A DNA stretch of 64,000 nt from Auanema rhodensis. Taxonomy: Eukaryota > Nematoda > Chromadorea > Rhabditida > Rhabditidae. Position 1 is the first letter of the stretch. Each line of letters opens with the position of its first letter. Location: the NCBI GenBank assembly GCA_964057225.1, contig OZ059895.1, forward strand, positions 5,394,001 through 5,458,000. Reading direction: 5' to 3'. The translations under genes and the position numbers were made by a program. Below the pieces are notes generated by a model. That model did no database searches, was not told the DNA's origin, and saw only the letters and a program-made list of their open reading frames with translations. This document shows positions 37,109 through 50,141 of the stretch, one piece after another.

Positions 37109-38839
37109 ATGGATGATGTCAAACTAAATTCTTTCTTTTTACCCTCTTCATGGAAAAAAGAAACTACATATTCAAATTCTTCTACTTTCACTGAGCCTGT
37201 AAAAAAGAAAGGTATATATTATTAAATTGTTATTTCAAGCATGTTGTTATATAGATGTTGGGTGTGACCCAATGCAGCAAAAGTCAGTTGATATTCAAAC
37301 GGATGCTATAGTATCTAAATCGGTTGATGAAAATGTAAAAATCGATGAAAAGGTTTAAAATTTGCAGATAATATTTTATTTTTAAACTTTGATTCAAGGT
37401 TATAACAAACATTGAGAATATGCTAAAGGAGAATATCCGATTATCTACATTATTCAATCAACTTAATATATTTCATAAAGCTGACAGGTTGCGTCTTGAA
37501 GTTCTTAGAACATATAATATACAAATGGTAAAGTTATGATGAATTAGATATCAGAAAAGTGCATTTTAGTTGGAGGCTGAAGAGCACACTGTTATTGGCA
37601 TGGTTTGTGGAACAGCTGGAAGAGTTGCTATACTAGTAGGAGAATTATATCATTCATCATGGTGTGGTCATCAAGCAAAAGTTGTTGTTAGTCAAAGAAA
37701 TCAGGTACTAGTCAAGTCTCAATAAAACTGAAGATATTATATCTCAGGTAACTTCATTTCCACAGCCCGTGTGCCCCACATGTGCTGCATGGTCCCCACA
37801 TAGTTTGTTAGCTGTAGGCAGTATATCTGGAGAAATATCAGTGTATTCGTCAGAAAAACAAATAGCCAGTAATTCTGTAAGTTTGCTTCATTTGAAAAAG
37901 TTATTCCACAGGTTTAAATGAATTTTCCCGGTGCGAATGCTAATGCATACTTATTTTGAATAGAATGAATTTTTGGGCAATTGCTGGTATCCGCTATTTT
38001 TTCAATGACGCTATTGTTTTATGGCAAAAACTTCCCTAATTTTAGGAACAAACAAGACCATTGACATCTATTACTTGGTATTCTACAACCCGCTTGATAT
38101 CATGCAATACAGACGGGCAAATTACTATGTGGGTTTTCAAAGGTACAGAGTTAGAGTTGGAACAGGTATATCTGATATTATTTGACGCTTTACGACACAA
38201 AAAAATGAATTTGCAGAGTATAACTCTATCTGTATCAAATTTGCCACGTCGAATTCGCAAATCATCACCTTCCAATAAACCTCTGGCTATAGTAGGCATG
38301 CAAAGGTATTACGAAATGATTTATTTCCTGGTTATATCAATGATCATTATTCATAGTTCTCAATTATTAATTCTATTACTATAGGCATAAAAATGAACTG
38401 TACGTAGCTTCGGAAACGGGCGGATTATGGATGATTACAGTCCCCGACTTTCAAATCAAAACGATTCCTAGTGAACCACGGGCTGTACAATTCATAAGTT
38501 ACTGCGCACCCCATATAGCAGTTGCTGATGATTTCTCTTCTGTCACAATATTAGGGCAGGATGGTGGGATTCATGATCTAGTTTGGTCACCGTACTTTCA
38601 CAGTTTCAGGATCTCTAATTAATACCATTGGTATAGTAGCGAAGTGGCTGTATAATTGTTCGAATATGCTAGTGGTTTCGGATGGTTCTCGTGTGGTATT
38701 CTATGATTGTTATGAGCAGAAAGTATTATCTGACGAAAAACTGGCTTTCATTGCTCTTGCGCCAACTACAACATATTCCGAAATGGTAGTTTTAACACGT
38801 AATTATGAACTTGTTATTTATAACATTGTTCGGGATTAG
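37109..38839 (+). CDS. DYNC2I2: Cytoplasmic dynein-2 intermediate chain, WDR34/DYNC2I2-like
   Basis: Dynein-2 drives retrograde intraflagellar transport in cilia, and its intermediate chains are WD40 propellers. The N-terminus FFLPSSWKKETTYSNSS, then VDIQTDAI, parallels WDR34 (VPSQW, QVQTE: light-chain-binding region). WD-type blades follow: PTCAAWSPHSLLAVGSISGE, TSITWYSTTRLISCNTDGQI, LYVASETGGLWMI, and at the end MLVVSDGSRVVFYDC and MVVLTRNYELVIYNIVRD. Near the end the frame needs a 46-nt intron (38564-38609) whose sequence itself reads like part of a WD blade (see findings). An X-box lies 43 bp upstream. The 3' end is 134 bp from the convergent OTUD7 stop. WDR60/DYNC2I1 is the alternative, but the N-terminal match favours WDR34. 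Confidence 0.82.
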
Positions 38840-38973
38840 TTAAATAGAATTTATGCATACGATATAATCTGTTAACAATCTGGCAAATAGAAAGCAAAGA
38901 AATCACAGATAACAAGCGCGTATGTAGAAAGAACCGTGCTAGGATGCTAGAACATTGAAAGCAGAAATATAGG

Positions 38974-41692
38974 TTACCCATAAATGGGCTCATTTCCACA
39001 CTCTCTGTACTTTAGACGATTATCCATATCCTCCACATCAGGAACGTAATAGTGGGTCACTCCATTTTCACCCTCGATAATTGTCATTCTGAAACAAAGG
39101 ATATGAAAGTTAAACTCAAACTGGCATAAACTTACGTTGTAGTAGTTGTTTGACCTTTAGTGACAACACCAAGAACCGGGGCAATTTTATCTCCGACTTG
39201 CGGTAAAGAGCTCAGAGCTATAGGAATGGGACATGGGGCTGGGGGAGAGGATAAAACAGGCATGGTATTACTTTTGGAAGTTTGTACAGGAGAATTACAA
39301 GCTGCTGAATTCGAATTACTTTCACAATTGAAAGACGTCATCAACTCTTTTTGATGTTCAAAGCATTCTCGGCATAAGAAGTTAGACGACTGGGATGCCG
39401 GCTAAAATTGAAGTATACAGAACAATATATATGAAAAGTTTTATACCTTCTCGCACTGCTGATTAATACAGGTAATTAACAGAGATGAAGCACTAAACGA
39501 TCTACTAATTCGCTTTCTACTGTTACCATTCTAAATATAAAAATATTATGAGCAACTTAACTAAATGTATAAATTGATACCTCTAAGTGATTATTAGAAT
39601 TTTGAAAGCGTTCGCGAGCGGTTTTCATGTATTCTTTGATCATCTCATCCATATATTCATGGGACGCAGAATACAGTCGAGCAGCTATCACACAATTTGT
39701 GCGGGATAAATCGGCAGCGCATAACTTAAAAACAAAATTAAATTAAAAAAAAAGAAAGAATAAAAATTGCTTACTCTTGCATCAATGCCACTCTCTTTTG
39801 TTTTATTACTTGAGAGACGCAAAGTTCTCATGAACTGCTGTCTGATCTCGTTTAAAATCCTCCTCTTCTCCCTATTATCAGATGCAACACCTAAAAATAC
39901 CAACTATATAAAGCATAAATCAATATGAAAATTAAACCTGAAGAAGCAAGAGTCAGACTTTTTTCAGTATTTGTCACAGAGTTCGCTCTGATTGGTCTTG
40001 TCCTCCTCACACTACCTCTCCGAACTTCCAGACGAATAAGATCCATGTATTCACTAATTAAAGCTAAACGATCGCTATCCGACATTTCTAAACGAGCAGC
40101 AATACGAGTATCCTCGTCATCTTTCCACCTAGAAAAACAAACACATTAAAAAAAATTCAAATAAAGATAAAAAAACTCACCACGTAAAATCTGGCCCTGG
40201 ATCGGTAGCGAAATGAAGAGGAAGCAAGTTGCGATTAACATCAGTAATTGGAATTATTTCTTAAAATTCAATACTCTAGTAAATGGAAAAAAATAAATTG
40301 AAACATACGAGGCAAAGAAGAATCGTGACGCATTGGAACAAGAGGGGAAAAATGTGCGGAATCATAACAAAGAACTAGCGGTGATCTGCATATGAGCAAC
40401 ATAATTATAAAAAACACGAAAAAATTTAAAATTACCTATGGCATTGAACAGGAGAGCATTCCAACGGTAAGTAAACTCCGCCGAATGGAACGGGAGCTAA
40501 CTCCTCGCCTTTCGCATTTCTCAGAACCTATTAAATATAATTGAAAAAATATTCATTTTTCTATCCTTACCGTGTCGGATACAACGATAATTGGTCTCTT
40601 AAGAACATGAGCTAGAGCGAAGACATGAATAGCTTCCAAACTTTCATAGATTTGATCTGTGGAATCGGAACTAGTTTCATCAGTTTTTCTAATAAAATAG
40701 CGGTTTCAAGCGAGAAAAAGAGTGTGAAAACCTTGGTGTAGGTGACGCTAGCGATACAATATTATTGTTCCACTCGTTCATCCATTCTTCTTCTGATAAA
40801 GTCAAGCCAATATCCTAAAAAAAATTCGAGCCTCATCTCAATTTTGAAAATTCACTCACAGAATAGCTTTTATGTTCAGACCATTTCCATCTTCTCCAGA
40901 GTGCACTTCGACGAGTACCTCGTATGATCATTTCATACAAAGCTTCTCGAAGAGTGAGCTGACGATCATGAAGACCCCACATTCCAAGAGATGCAGCATG
41001 CAATAAGCAGTTGCCATCTCCTGTTGTAGACAAAGGATACAACTTTTCACCAAATTGAGACCACCAATTAAGGTGTTCTAAATTTTAAAATAGTAAATAT
41101 AAATATAATGAATGCAACATACTGGACGTTTCAAGTCGCCGCTGTGTCGGTGTTTCGATTAGATCTTTCTCCAAAAAGTTTCGAAAGTCCGGAGCTAATC
41201 TATCTAGGTCAGGTAAGCAGAATGCATATCCGGGCAATTGCCTACCAACCCAATCCGAAGCGGATACTTTGTCTAACAGGGAAAAAATTTTTAAAAAAAA
41301 CATAACTAGCCGTATTACCCTGTGAAGTTGAAGGCTTAATTTCGTCGTTCTCATCACGCACCCCCTCGATGTCATATTTTTTGAGAGCAGCAGCCAAGTC
41401 CCAGTCACATTCTAAATTTATAAGTGAACAATATAAAAAAGAATGCTAATAATAAGAATATTCTTAAAATAATAACTAAATGCTAGTAATGTAAAATAAT
41501 TTAAAGTGCTTCAATGTATAAATACGTAAACTAATAGAAAAAATAAAATTGTAAAATAAACTTACGTGAAAGAAATTCTTTGGCGGAACAACTAGAAATA
41601 TTAGTTCTAGCAATAAAATCATTTAGCGACTTCGTTTGTTCGGATGTCAGTGTCCCAGGACGGACATAAAAAACGCCAGGCGGCATACTCAT
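38974..41692 (-). CDS. OTUD7: OTUD7/Cezanne-type OTU deubiquitinase
   Basis: Cezanne enzymes are A20-subgroup OTU deubiquitinases, mainly Lys11-linkage specific. ATG at 41690-41692. Exons 1-2 encode a UBA-like domain ([33 protein letters not shown]). Next is the family-typical [19 protein letters not shown], then the catalytic loop [20 protein letters not shown] with the Cys nucleophile, [26 protein letters not shown], and the catalytic His motif [12 protein letters not shown]. The C-terminus has an A20-type zinc finger C-x4-C-x11-C-x2-C (CINQQCEK spliced to [13 protein letters not shown]), then a Ser/Pro-rich tail ending [10 protein letters not shown]. All catalytic parts are present, so it is probably active. 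About 14 exons with introns near 45 nt. Catalytic Cys lies near 41010. Confidence 0.93.
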
Positions 41693-42117
41693 ATTTCTAT
41701 TAACATATTTGGTACTAATACACCTAAAATAATTCTAAAATGTATAATATATAACAGCACGCATTATGTAGAACAAAAATGGTTGCAAGTAATAGAAATA
41801 AACCTCGGAAAAATAATTATTTCTTCTAGTAATATAAACAAAATAAATGTAAAGCAAAAACTATAATTTACAGACAAACATACTAAAGTGGTAATACTAA
41901 AAGCTATAACCAAGAACTGATAAAGAATCTGTGAAGAGAAACAATGTTTTCGATAATCGTTTTATTAAGAACGGTAAATGTGTTTATCGTTAACTAAAAC
42001 TTAGTATACTAGTAAGAAACAAATAGTGTAACATTGATTTCAGGAATAAGATCATGAAACATTCGAAAAATTAACATAAAAAGCTTTTCAAAGCACTTAA
42101 GGCAAACAATGAATCAT
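41693..42117. other. Intergenic region upstream of OTUD7
   Basis: AT-rich sequence between the OTUD7 start and the small - strand ORF. No element recognised. Confidence 0.4.
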
Positions 42118-42321
42118 TCAACGCAGTCTAGTACACCACAACTGTTCTACCATTTGATGGCATCGATCCAAAAATTCATTCAGCAGGACCGAGAGAGTAT
42201 TTTGGCCATAGAGAGTGCCAGACATCAATTCATTGAAAATTCGTGACAAGACCAATTTAGTTAATTTCGAAAAGAAGCGGCCATTATCTATTTCTATCTG
42301 CATAAGAAATTTTATTTTCAC
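42118..42321 (-). CDS. Possible small helical protein, head to head with SON
   Basis: Open frame of 67 codons starting MKIKFLMQIEIDNGRFFSKL and containing SKLTKLVLSRIFNELMSGTL and LSVLLNEFLDRCHQMVEQLW. The helical, histone-fold-like character is better than that of chance frames nearby. A ttatgcag acceptor-like site lies inside the first codons, so the true start may be an upstream exon. Its 5' end is 36 bp from the SON start codon, implying a shared promoter if real. CENP-X or another small histone-fold protein is a guess only. Confidence 0.35.
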   Translation of the reverse strand: MKIKFLMQIEIDNGRFFSKLTKLVLSRIFNELMSGTLYGQNTLSVLLNEFLDRCHQMVEQLWCTRLR

Positions 42322-42357
42322 CTAGATTTTTTTTTAAATTATGCATTGTATCTTAAT

Positions 42358-45300
42358 ATGAATTCAACGCATAATTCGGACAAAAAACACAGCGTAGGAA
42401 ATGATGAGCAGAATGGCGTGGGGGAGAACAAGTGCACGAGTAACTCTGCTGAGATTGTGGCTGAGCTTATTCGAGATGTAGAGAATTCGGAAAAGGTTTG
42501 AATTATTGTTATACAAATTCGAATCTTATTCTTATAGCCATTCAACGTTGCTGATTTGGCATATGTTTCGGAATCATCTAAAAGATCAAGAAAGGAAAAG
42601 AAGGAGCATAAGAAAGACAAAAAGAAGAAGAAAAAGAAACGGAAGCATGAAAGTCGTGGAAGGAGTAGATCCAGGGAAGATCGGAAAAGGTCAAAGAAAT
42701 CAAAGAAGCATAAAGAAAGGTACTCATTTTAGTTTCGAAACATATTATAAAATGAAGTTTAGAAGCAAAAGTCCGCTGGATTCAAAGAGAAAGTCGCATA
42801 AAATCCAAAAACCTTCTGAGGTATTATAAGAATTATTAAAATAAATCAACTAATTGTAATGGCTTTCTAGCCTCTAAAGCCGAAAGTAATTGAAGAAGAC
42901 GATGAAGACTTCACACTACGTGGTGATGTAAAGGCTGTAAAGGAAACTAAACTTGTTATAAATATCAAAACAGTACTTAACAAAGGTGGTTGACTCATCA
43001 TTATTTTGTTAGAATATTTCAAACTTTTTAGATAGCAATGTAAATAATCAAGGCAGTCCTGTGGACGTTAAGAAAGATTCTCAGGTTACTATTTAAAGTT
43101 TATGTTTATTAAATTAAGTATTTCAGTTTTCTGTTAGTGATTCGTTAAGCTCAAGTTCTCCTCAATATTCTAAATCTCAAGATAATATGAGCAAAGAAGA
43201 TAGGTAATAATATATCATCGTAATAAGTATTTTACTTAAAATATAATGCTTTAGTGAGGAATATGGACCTTTCACGAGTTCTCGATCCGCTTTCACAGAA
43301 AATGAGTCTCAAGTAATATTTTGAAATTTATTTGTGAGATTAGATTTGTTTTCCTTTACAGAATAATCCTGTTAATGATACAAGAGCTTCGAAAATAGCT
43401 GAAAAAACAGTAGCTAGAATAACTAAGAAAGGTAACTTGTAAATACAATAACAAATCTTATCATAACATACAGAGGAAAACAAGAGGCAGCTGAGGAAAA
43501 AAAGTAGAAATGATAGCTCTGAAGATGAAAGAGATCGTCGTTCTAAGTTAGTACAAATATAAATCAGTTGCATTCCCTTTTTCAGAAAATTAAGAAGAGA
43601 AAGATCACACAGCAAGGAAAAGAGTTCCTATAGATCAAGGTTTTGTCTTTCGTATATATTTTTTAATGTAATTTCGATTTAGACGCGACTCTCGAAGTAG
43701 AAGTAGATCTAGGGAACGTCGAAGACGTTCGCGATCTAGAAGCTATGAGCGGCGAAGAATTCGAAAGAGATATTCGAGATCACGAAGTCGTTCTCGCAGC
43801 ATTCCTCGAAATGAGAACAAAATTGATAAGGCAAAGTTGTTAGAAATAGCTCAGAGCAGAGCACAAAAGATAAAAACGGTACGTATAATAATCAGTCGTT
43901 GATGTATATGAGTTTTAGATGGGAATGTTAGATCCTAGAAGTGGCCCTCCCCAAAGCATTAATGATTTTGTCTGTAAGTTTCCCTCTTTTGTACATAAGA
44001 CAATATCCTGTTTTCAGCTTACTGCGCAAAAATTCAAAAGAGTCAGGAGAAAGAAGAAAATATAGAAAAGGGAGAAAATCAAAATTCAAATAGTGATAAT
44101 GAAACTGAAGGATTTCAATCAAGGATCAAGCAATCTGAACCGATTAAAATAAAGATTTCGGTATACTTATATTTGTATTTATCAAAAAAATATTATGATT
44201 GGTTTCAGAATGGAAATAGTGCATTAGTCTTACCTAGTAACGATCGTTCTGCTAATATAAATCTGATGTTCCCTGTTTCATCTGGAATCGTTCACAAAGA
44301 GCATCTGGTTAGTGACGGCATTACGAATAAATTTTGCATTTGGTTTTTTGTCCAGGATTTGCAATGGCAACGAGTTGAACCAATGAATACTCCTTTAACA
44401 TGTTCTACAGATCAAAAAAAATATTTAGCTATCACTAGTTTGGAAGCTGATAGGAAAAAATTAACTGTTCAACAAAAAGTAATCAGAATGTTTATCAGCT
44501 TATGATTTATTCCCATTTGTTTGCAGATGCCTAGTTTACCTCTTTTACCACCTCCACCATTACCACCTTCGTCACTTTTACCGCCTCCACCTGCCCCACC
44601 TGTTTTCAAGGTATTTTATTTGCTTGTTTGATTCAACTACAAAGTAACCTACTTAGGATTTATGTCCACCGCCTCCACCAATGCCTTCCCTTCTCGTTTT
44701 GCCTTCCGAGAATGATCTGATAAAAATGGAATCGTCTACATCTTCTGATAAAATTGCTCAGGTAGTAGCCCAACGTCTTGTTGCTCAAAACGCTTTATAT
44801 TTGAATCCTAATAATAATGATGCTCGTACAGCTTTATTAAAAGCTGAAAAGCAGGTGTGTACCTGTGATAATTCAAATACCTTTTTTGGATATGTCTAGA
44901 TGGCATCATGGTCAAATGTTCCTGGAAAATTTACTGGTTCTACAGGTGTGACCGTTCTGACTCCCGAAGAGCTGCAGCCATCAGATTCTCGTTATGTTGC
45001 TTGGACAAAGAAGGTAATTTTAAACGTTTCAAATATTACATGTCCGCATTACTATGCTGTCGCTGTCTGTTAAATCAAAATTTATTTCAATAAAAACTAT
45101 TTCTTTTTTCAATTCAAAACTATACTTTTGCCCTAGATGGGATCATCTTTATAGAAACAAAAAGAGATAACTTTTTATTGAAATTTTTTTTGATTTAAAA
45201 AGACTTTACTCTACAGGAATTTGATGTAGCTGCTTCCAACACTTCTACTGGTTTAATGTCCCTCTGATAACGTCGTTTTCTCTCTCAGGATTACTTCTAA

Positions 45301-46002
45301 AACTATATTTCTGTGAGTTTTTCTTCCTTAATTTATTTCTTTAAATCTTACAGAGTTATTCCATTTATCTTCGAGGTTTAAAGAAATAAATTCCGGAAGA
45401 AAAACTTACATTCAATTTCAAAACAAATCATTTGATTTCTTCAACAACTTATAGCTAAGCTTCTAGGATATATTCAAGACTTCTCCTCTCTCTTCTAATG
45501 AAGTTGGCCACAAATTATTGGTAAAAATGGGTTGGCGACCTGGTGAAGGTTTAGGTCGTGAAAAAAATGGTTCTTTGGAACCTTTAATTCTTGATTTCAA
45601 ATGTGATCGTAAAGGTAATCAAATAGTAGAAAATTTTTATAAGAAAATAATTGAAGGGTTGCAAACTGAAGATGAGCGTAAAATATCGAAAGCTTTGAAA
45701 AACCCTCCAATACCGAATAATGATCTTAGTAAGCTTTTATCCTTATTAGTTATTCTATTTCAATCTGTTTAGGTAAACATCCCGTATCTCAATTAATGGA
45801 ATTATGCGCTAAAAATAGGTGGTCTGTTCCACAATATACGTATGAGGAGTCGGGTCCTCCTAATAACCGGGAATTTATTTGTACAGCAATTGTTAATAAA
45901 GTCCAATATACAACTAGGACTGTTTCGAGAACTAAGAAGGAAAGTAAATCCGTAATATCACAGCATGTCCTTCAAACTTTTGGGGTTTTATTTTCTTCCT
46001 AA
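42358..46002 (+). CDS. SON: SON-like splicing cofactor (RS domain, G-patch, dsRNA-binding)
   Basis: SON is a nuclear-speckle protein needed for efficient splicing of weak introns. About 18 exons encode an N-terminal region with AEIVAELIRDVENSEKPFNV, Lys-rich stretches (KKEHKKDKKKKKKKRKHESR), an RS domain at 43682-43878 (SRSRSRERRRRSRSRSYERR), and a SON-type segment DKAKLLEIAQSRAQKIKTMG. A proline-rich stretch (44526-44690), then VAQNALYLNPNNNDARTALL and LTPEELQPSDSRYVAWTKK follow. Intron 45014-45466 joins this to the G-patch (VKMGWRPGEGLGREKNGSLE), then KHPVSQLMELCAKNRW begins a dsRNA-binding domain that runs to the end. Vertebrate SON's long repeat-rich middle is absent, so the protein is compact. 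A 7-codon uORF at 42341 overlaps the start as ATGA. Confidence 0.92.
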
Positions 46003-46365
46003 TTTTACCGGTATTTTCAATGCTCATCTAATACGTGTCTCCACCGTGTATCTACATTTTAATTATTAAGCGATATTTAATATATGATATGTCTAAATAT
46101 AGCATATAGAGTATATATGAATATTGTTTATTGCAAATTTTTTCCATAAATCTGAGCTATTTCGTATCATGAGGTTACACTTTAATTGATGTTTGAATGT
46201 TTTGATTTTGTCTATATTGAAAATGAAATTATATTTGGTACATTTTCTGTTTTTCAATTAACAAAAATTGCTTTAATTTCAACGAATTTTTACTATTTTT
46301 AAACATGCTTCAAGGTTATATGAGATACGAGAAAATTCCTGAGTAAAACAAAACAACAATTCAAT
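46003..46365. other. Convergent 3' region of SON and MSH2
   Basis: Very AT-rich sequence between two facing stop codons, read as overlapping or abutting 3'UTRs. No gene. Confidence 0.5.
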
Positions 46366-49300
46366 TCAACAAGATAAAACCATTTTCTTTAATTCTTCTC
46401 CCTTAGCATTCTTTAGCATAGCCAAGGTAATATCGCCACTCTTATGTTCCATAGATTTTAAGGAATCTTCAGCTTTCTAAGAAAAAGAAATACTTTATTT
46501 ATACAAAATGAAAGCATTACCTTTACTACAGCGTCTGAAAAACCTACCATCTTCGCTACATGAATTCCAAAGGAACTTTGAGCAACCCCGGGATGAATTT
46601 CATAAAGCAGAGATAACTTTCCACCATCAGCACAAACAACCATTTGCATAGCTACAGCTCCATCCTCTTTAGCCAACTCAGCCATTTCATGGAAGTGAGT
46701 AGCAAAAATACAGAAAGACTTAACACGCTTCAAGATATCCCTGTAATATTTCCAAATGGTTATTGAAGATATATTCAAATAACTGACGAAGCAATAGCCC
46801 AAGCAATACCAAACCCATCGAAAGTTGAAGTTCCTCTTCCCAATTCATCGATAATTACCAAGGAATTGGAAGTTGCAGTCTAAAAAATACAAAATTCAAA
46901 CATTAATCAATTAATATTTGCCTCAAGAATGGAGGCACAATCAAGCATTTCAGCCATGAAAGTGGAGATTCCTCTCGTTTGTTGGTCAGACGCTCCAACT
47001 CTAGTGAAAATTCCGTCGACTATAGATATCTTAGCAGTAGTGCAAGGCACATAACATCCTAAAATGGATGCATTATAAATATTACAATATGTGCAAAAGT
47101 TACCTATCTGGGCCATAAGAACAGTCAGAGCCGCAGCACGAAGATAAGTACTCTTACCACCCATGTTAGCTCCAGTCAAAATTACCAAACGATTATTGTC
47201 TTCAAATATGCTGTAAAACTTGGAAGCCAAATGAAGAACCAACCGAATCTAACATCATTGGGAATAAACTGTCCAGTAAGAACAGTTTCAAGAACAGGAT
47301 GACGGCACTTCTCCAATTCCAAAACACCAGAGCCTAAAATCAAACGTAATATATCGTAAATGAAGTAAACTTAATAAACCTGCAGAAAAAAGTTCGGGCT
47401 TACAATATCCATTAGCAGAATTAGCAGAAACAGAAGCAAATGAAGCCAAAACATCAATTGTAGATAATGTGGCATTAAGTTGTTGAAGTGTTGAAGCATA
47501 ACCAGCTAAATAAACAAAAACATGCTATCAAAAATGAATATATACCGCAAGTTTCAATAACTTTCTGCTCTAACTCTTCTTGAGCCGCCTGATAAATATT
47601 GTTTAATTCTTTATAACTGAAAAAAACATGTTAATACTAAAAAACACTCTGCAGAAATAAACCTCTCATTCAAGGAATCCAAGGCCGAGTTAGTAAAACG
47701 GATTCCACTGCCTTTATTTACATCTACAATTTTAATTCCACGAGCACTTCGAATCTTTCTTTCCTCCTAAAAAAGTAATTATCACTTAAAAGGGTTAGAG
47801 TTTCCGAACCTTGAAGACAGTTCTATATACAAAACCATGGTTTGGAGTATGGTCCAATTTAACTGTATCAATATCAGATAGCTCAGAATGAATCTAAAAA
47901 CTATATAAAACTTGCGCAGAAATTATTTGTGTCCACCTTCTTGCGCGCTTTTTCACATTGAGACTCAATTTTCTCCATTTCTTGCGAAATTCTCAGCAAT
48001 TCTGGGTCAATTTCAGGTTTAATTCTAAAAGTACCATTCTTTTCATAGTAATCGGCATCAATAGTGCTTTGAATAAGCTGAGCAAAACGTTCAAATTGTG
48101 CAATAGCTACACAGACAGGCTCCTAAAAATAAAAAACTTAATGTAATATCAGATTATATTATCTGTATACCAATAAAAGTTCCTTGATAGCTCCAGCGGC
48201 TTCTTCATCACTTTCAAAAATTGAACGAATGGTCTTTTCAAAACGATAGAGTACTAATATACATTGATATACTCGATAGCAATCCTCAAATGAGCAGCTA
48301 CATAAAAATGTAAGTGTAAGGCTCATACTTGAAGCTTAGCCTTGCTCTGGATGAGTTTGCGCGACAGCTGGGTGAGATCAGGTACTCTTGGAAGCAAAGC
48401 ATCAGTTAAGTTCATGCGAGCCTCATAATTTTCAATAAGGGATGTGACTACTTGTTGTCTTTCAAGGATAATACGTAGATCACATAATGGACGAGCAATC
48501 CAATCTCCTAATGACAAGAAATTAAATTCAAAACAAAAAATGAAAAGATCATACTCAACAATCGTTGTCCAGATACTGTCTTGCATCTGTTGAGTAAACC
48601 AAAGAGAGTTATAGAGTTATCTATAAACAAAGCATTGATAAAAACGGAGTGTAAATAGAACTTCACCTTGGAAATAGTTCAGATCAAAAAGTTCCAATGC
48701 ATGTACAGCTGCTGAGTCAATGTGCATGAATCCGGAGGTTCGGTAATCAGATAAGCGAAATTTACCAGCAAAACCAGTTTGAGTTCCCATTTTTAAATAA
48801 TCATGAAGGGAACAGAGAATGTTTTTAAGTTGCTCAGAAATTTGTTCAGCTAAATATATAAAATAGGCTGTACATTTAATAACATCAACATACTCTGAGC
48901 TTGATCCTCATTTCTTAAAAGGCTTAAAACATCAGGGAAAGAGCAAGATTGCTTCTCGTTCCAGACAGTTTCCATGACATGAGTTCTTTTTAAAAGGTTA
49001 GAAAGCGCTTTCTTTCTGGGATTATTTTCAGATGGGAATGTAATACATTCTCTCGGACTCATCGCCACAATGCACATCTGAAGAATTGAACATGTTGCTC
49101 AGGAAAATTTCCAATAAAACCTCAATCTGAGAGAAGTGAGGAGTATCATTGAATTCAGTAGTTAGAAGACGAAGTTCAGCAGTATCCCAGACACACAAAA
49201 GCACATGATTCTAGAAATAAAAGTAAATTTCCTAACATCTAACAACTAGAAAATACAGTTTCGCCCGGTGTCAATTTTACAGCCATTATATTGGAAGCTC

Positions 49301-49799
49301 CATTGCATTCTCCCACAATATCTTCAAAATCGCCGGCATTACCCACGGTACCCTAAATGATAAGGAATTTTTGAATTTTATCGAATTTTTTTGAAATACT
49401 TTGGCAATAATTTTCCATTCGTTATCTTGTAATTCATACAATTCGACACGATATCTTAAAAGCATCAAAAGTTCACGAACAACTTTTCGATACTGCCCGT
49501 TATTCATAGTGAGATACTGAATTCGAGTATCATCTAAGAAACAGCACATGTAGATCATAAAATAGTGATAACAAACAAACCAGAGAGTGTGATTGACTTC
49601 AAAAGTACATCACTTCGAAAGACTTCAGTAGCGAGAAAATTAGCATCTTCTCTATATACAGAATAGTAATCCTACAAAGGGGAACTTTTATTAATTTAGA
49701 GATTGGGCAAGAACGAACCCCCTTATCAAAAATCGCAACAGTACCCGAGGCTTTTGCATTCAAAACACGAAGAAGAGACTTGTCACTTTGAGGATCCAT
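46366..49799 (-). CDS. MSH2: DNA mismatch repair ATPase MSH2
   Basis: MSH2 pairs with MSH6 or MSH3 to recognise mismatches and loops. ATG at 49797-49799 ([20 protein letters not shown]). The connector domain, levers and clamp follow, including [20 protein letters not shown] (MutS core). The ATPase has Walker [16 protein letters not shown] at about 47147-47191, the helix-turn STFMAEML near 46950, the Walker B region [20 protein letters not shown] split by an intron near 46800-46860, and [17 protein letters not shown]. The C-terminus is [16 protein letters not shown]. More than 20 exons with short introns. The N-terminus lacks about 30 residues that precede the mismatch-binding domain in human MSH2, so an upstream exon may be missing or the domain is shorter. 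It lies 340 bp downstream of the EB1 gene, same strand. Confidence 0.97.
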
Positions 49800-50141
49800 A
49801 ATTATATTGACTTGTTAGTTTGCTTGTAATTTGAGATCTGGAAGGTAGGCAAAATAGAAATTGAGTTGAGACAAGTTCAAACAAGTTCCCTATACAGATC
49901 TTCAAAGGTAACAATCAAGCATAACCAACTATTAAAATTGTACAAACTTGAAAATAAAAAGCTAATTTATTCAAAATAAAGACAGATCAAATCCAATTTA
50001 GTGAAGTTGGATAAAAGTGAAATGCATTGCTTTTAAGGACATATAGTGAACAAGGATAGCTCCAGCACTAAAACACCGAACGGAAAAAGATCGCGGGAGT
50101 AAGCAGTTAGTTCCAAATAAATACTACATATATAAATTAAA

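Noticed and set aside
45220-45330. Exon-like stretch (EFDVAASNTSTG) in the SON intron 45014-45466
   Set aside because: Direct joining of 45013 to 45467 gives the conserved SON junction (AWTKK to the G-patch lead); the stretch has no coherent downstream donor.
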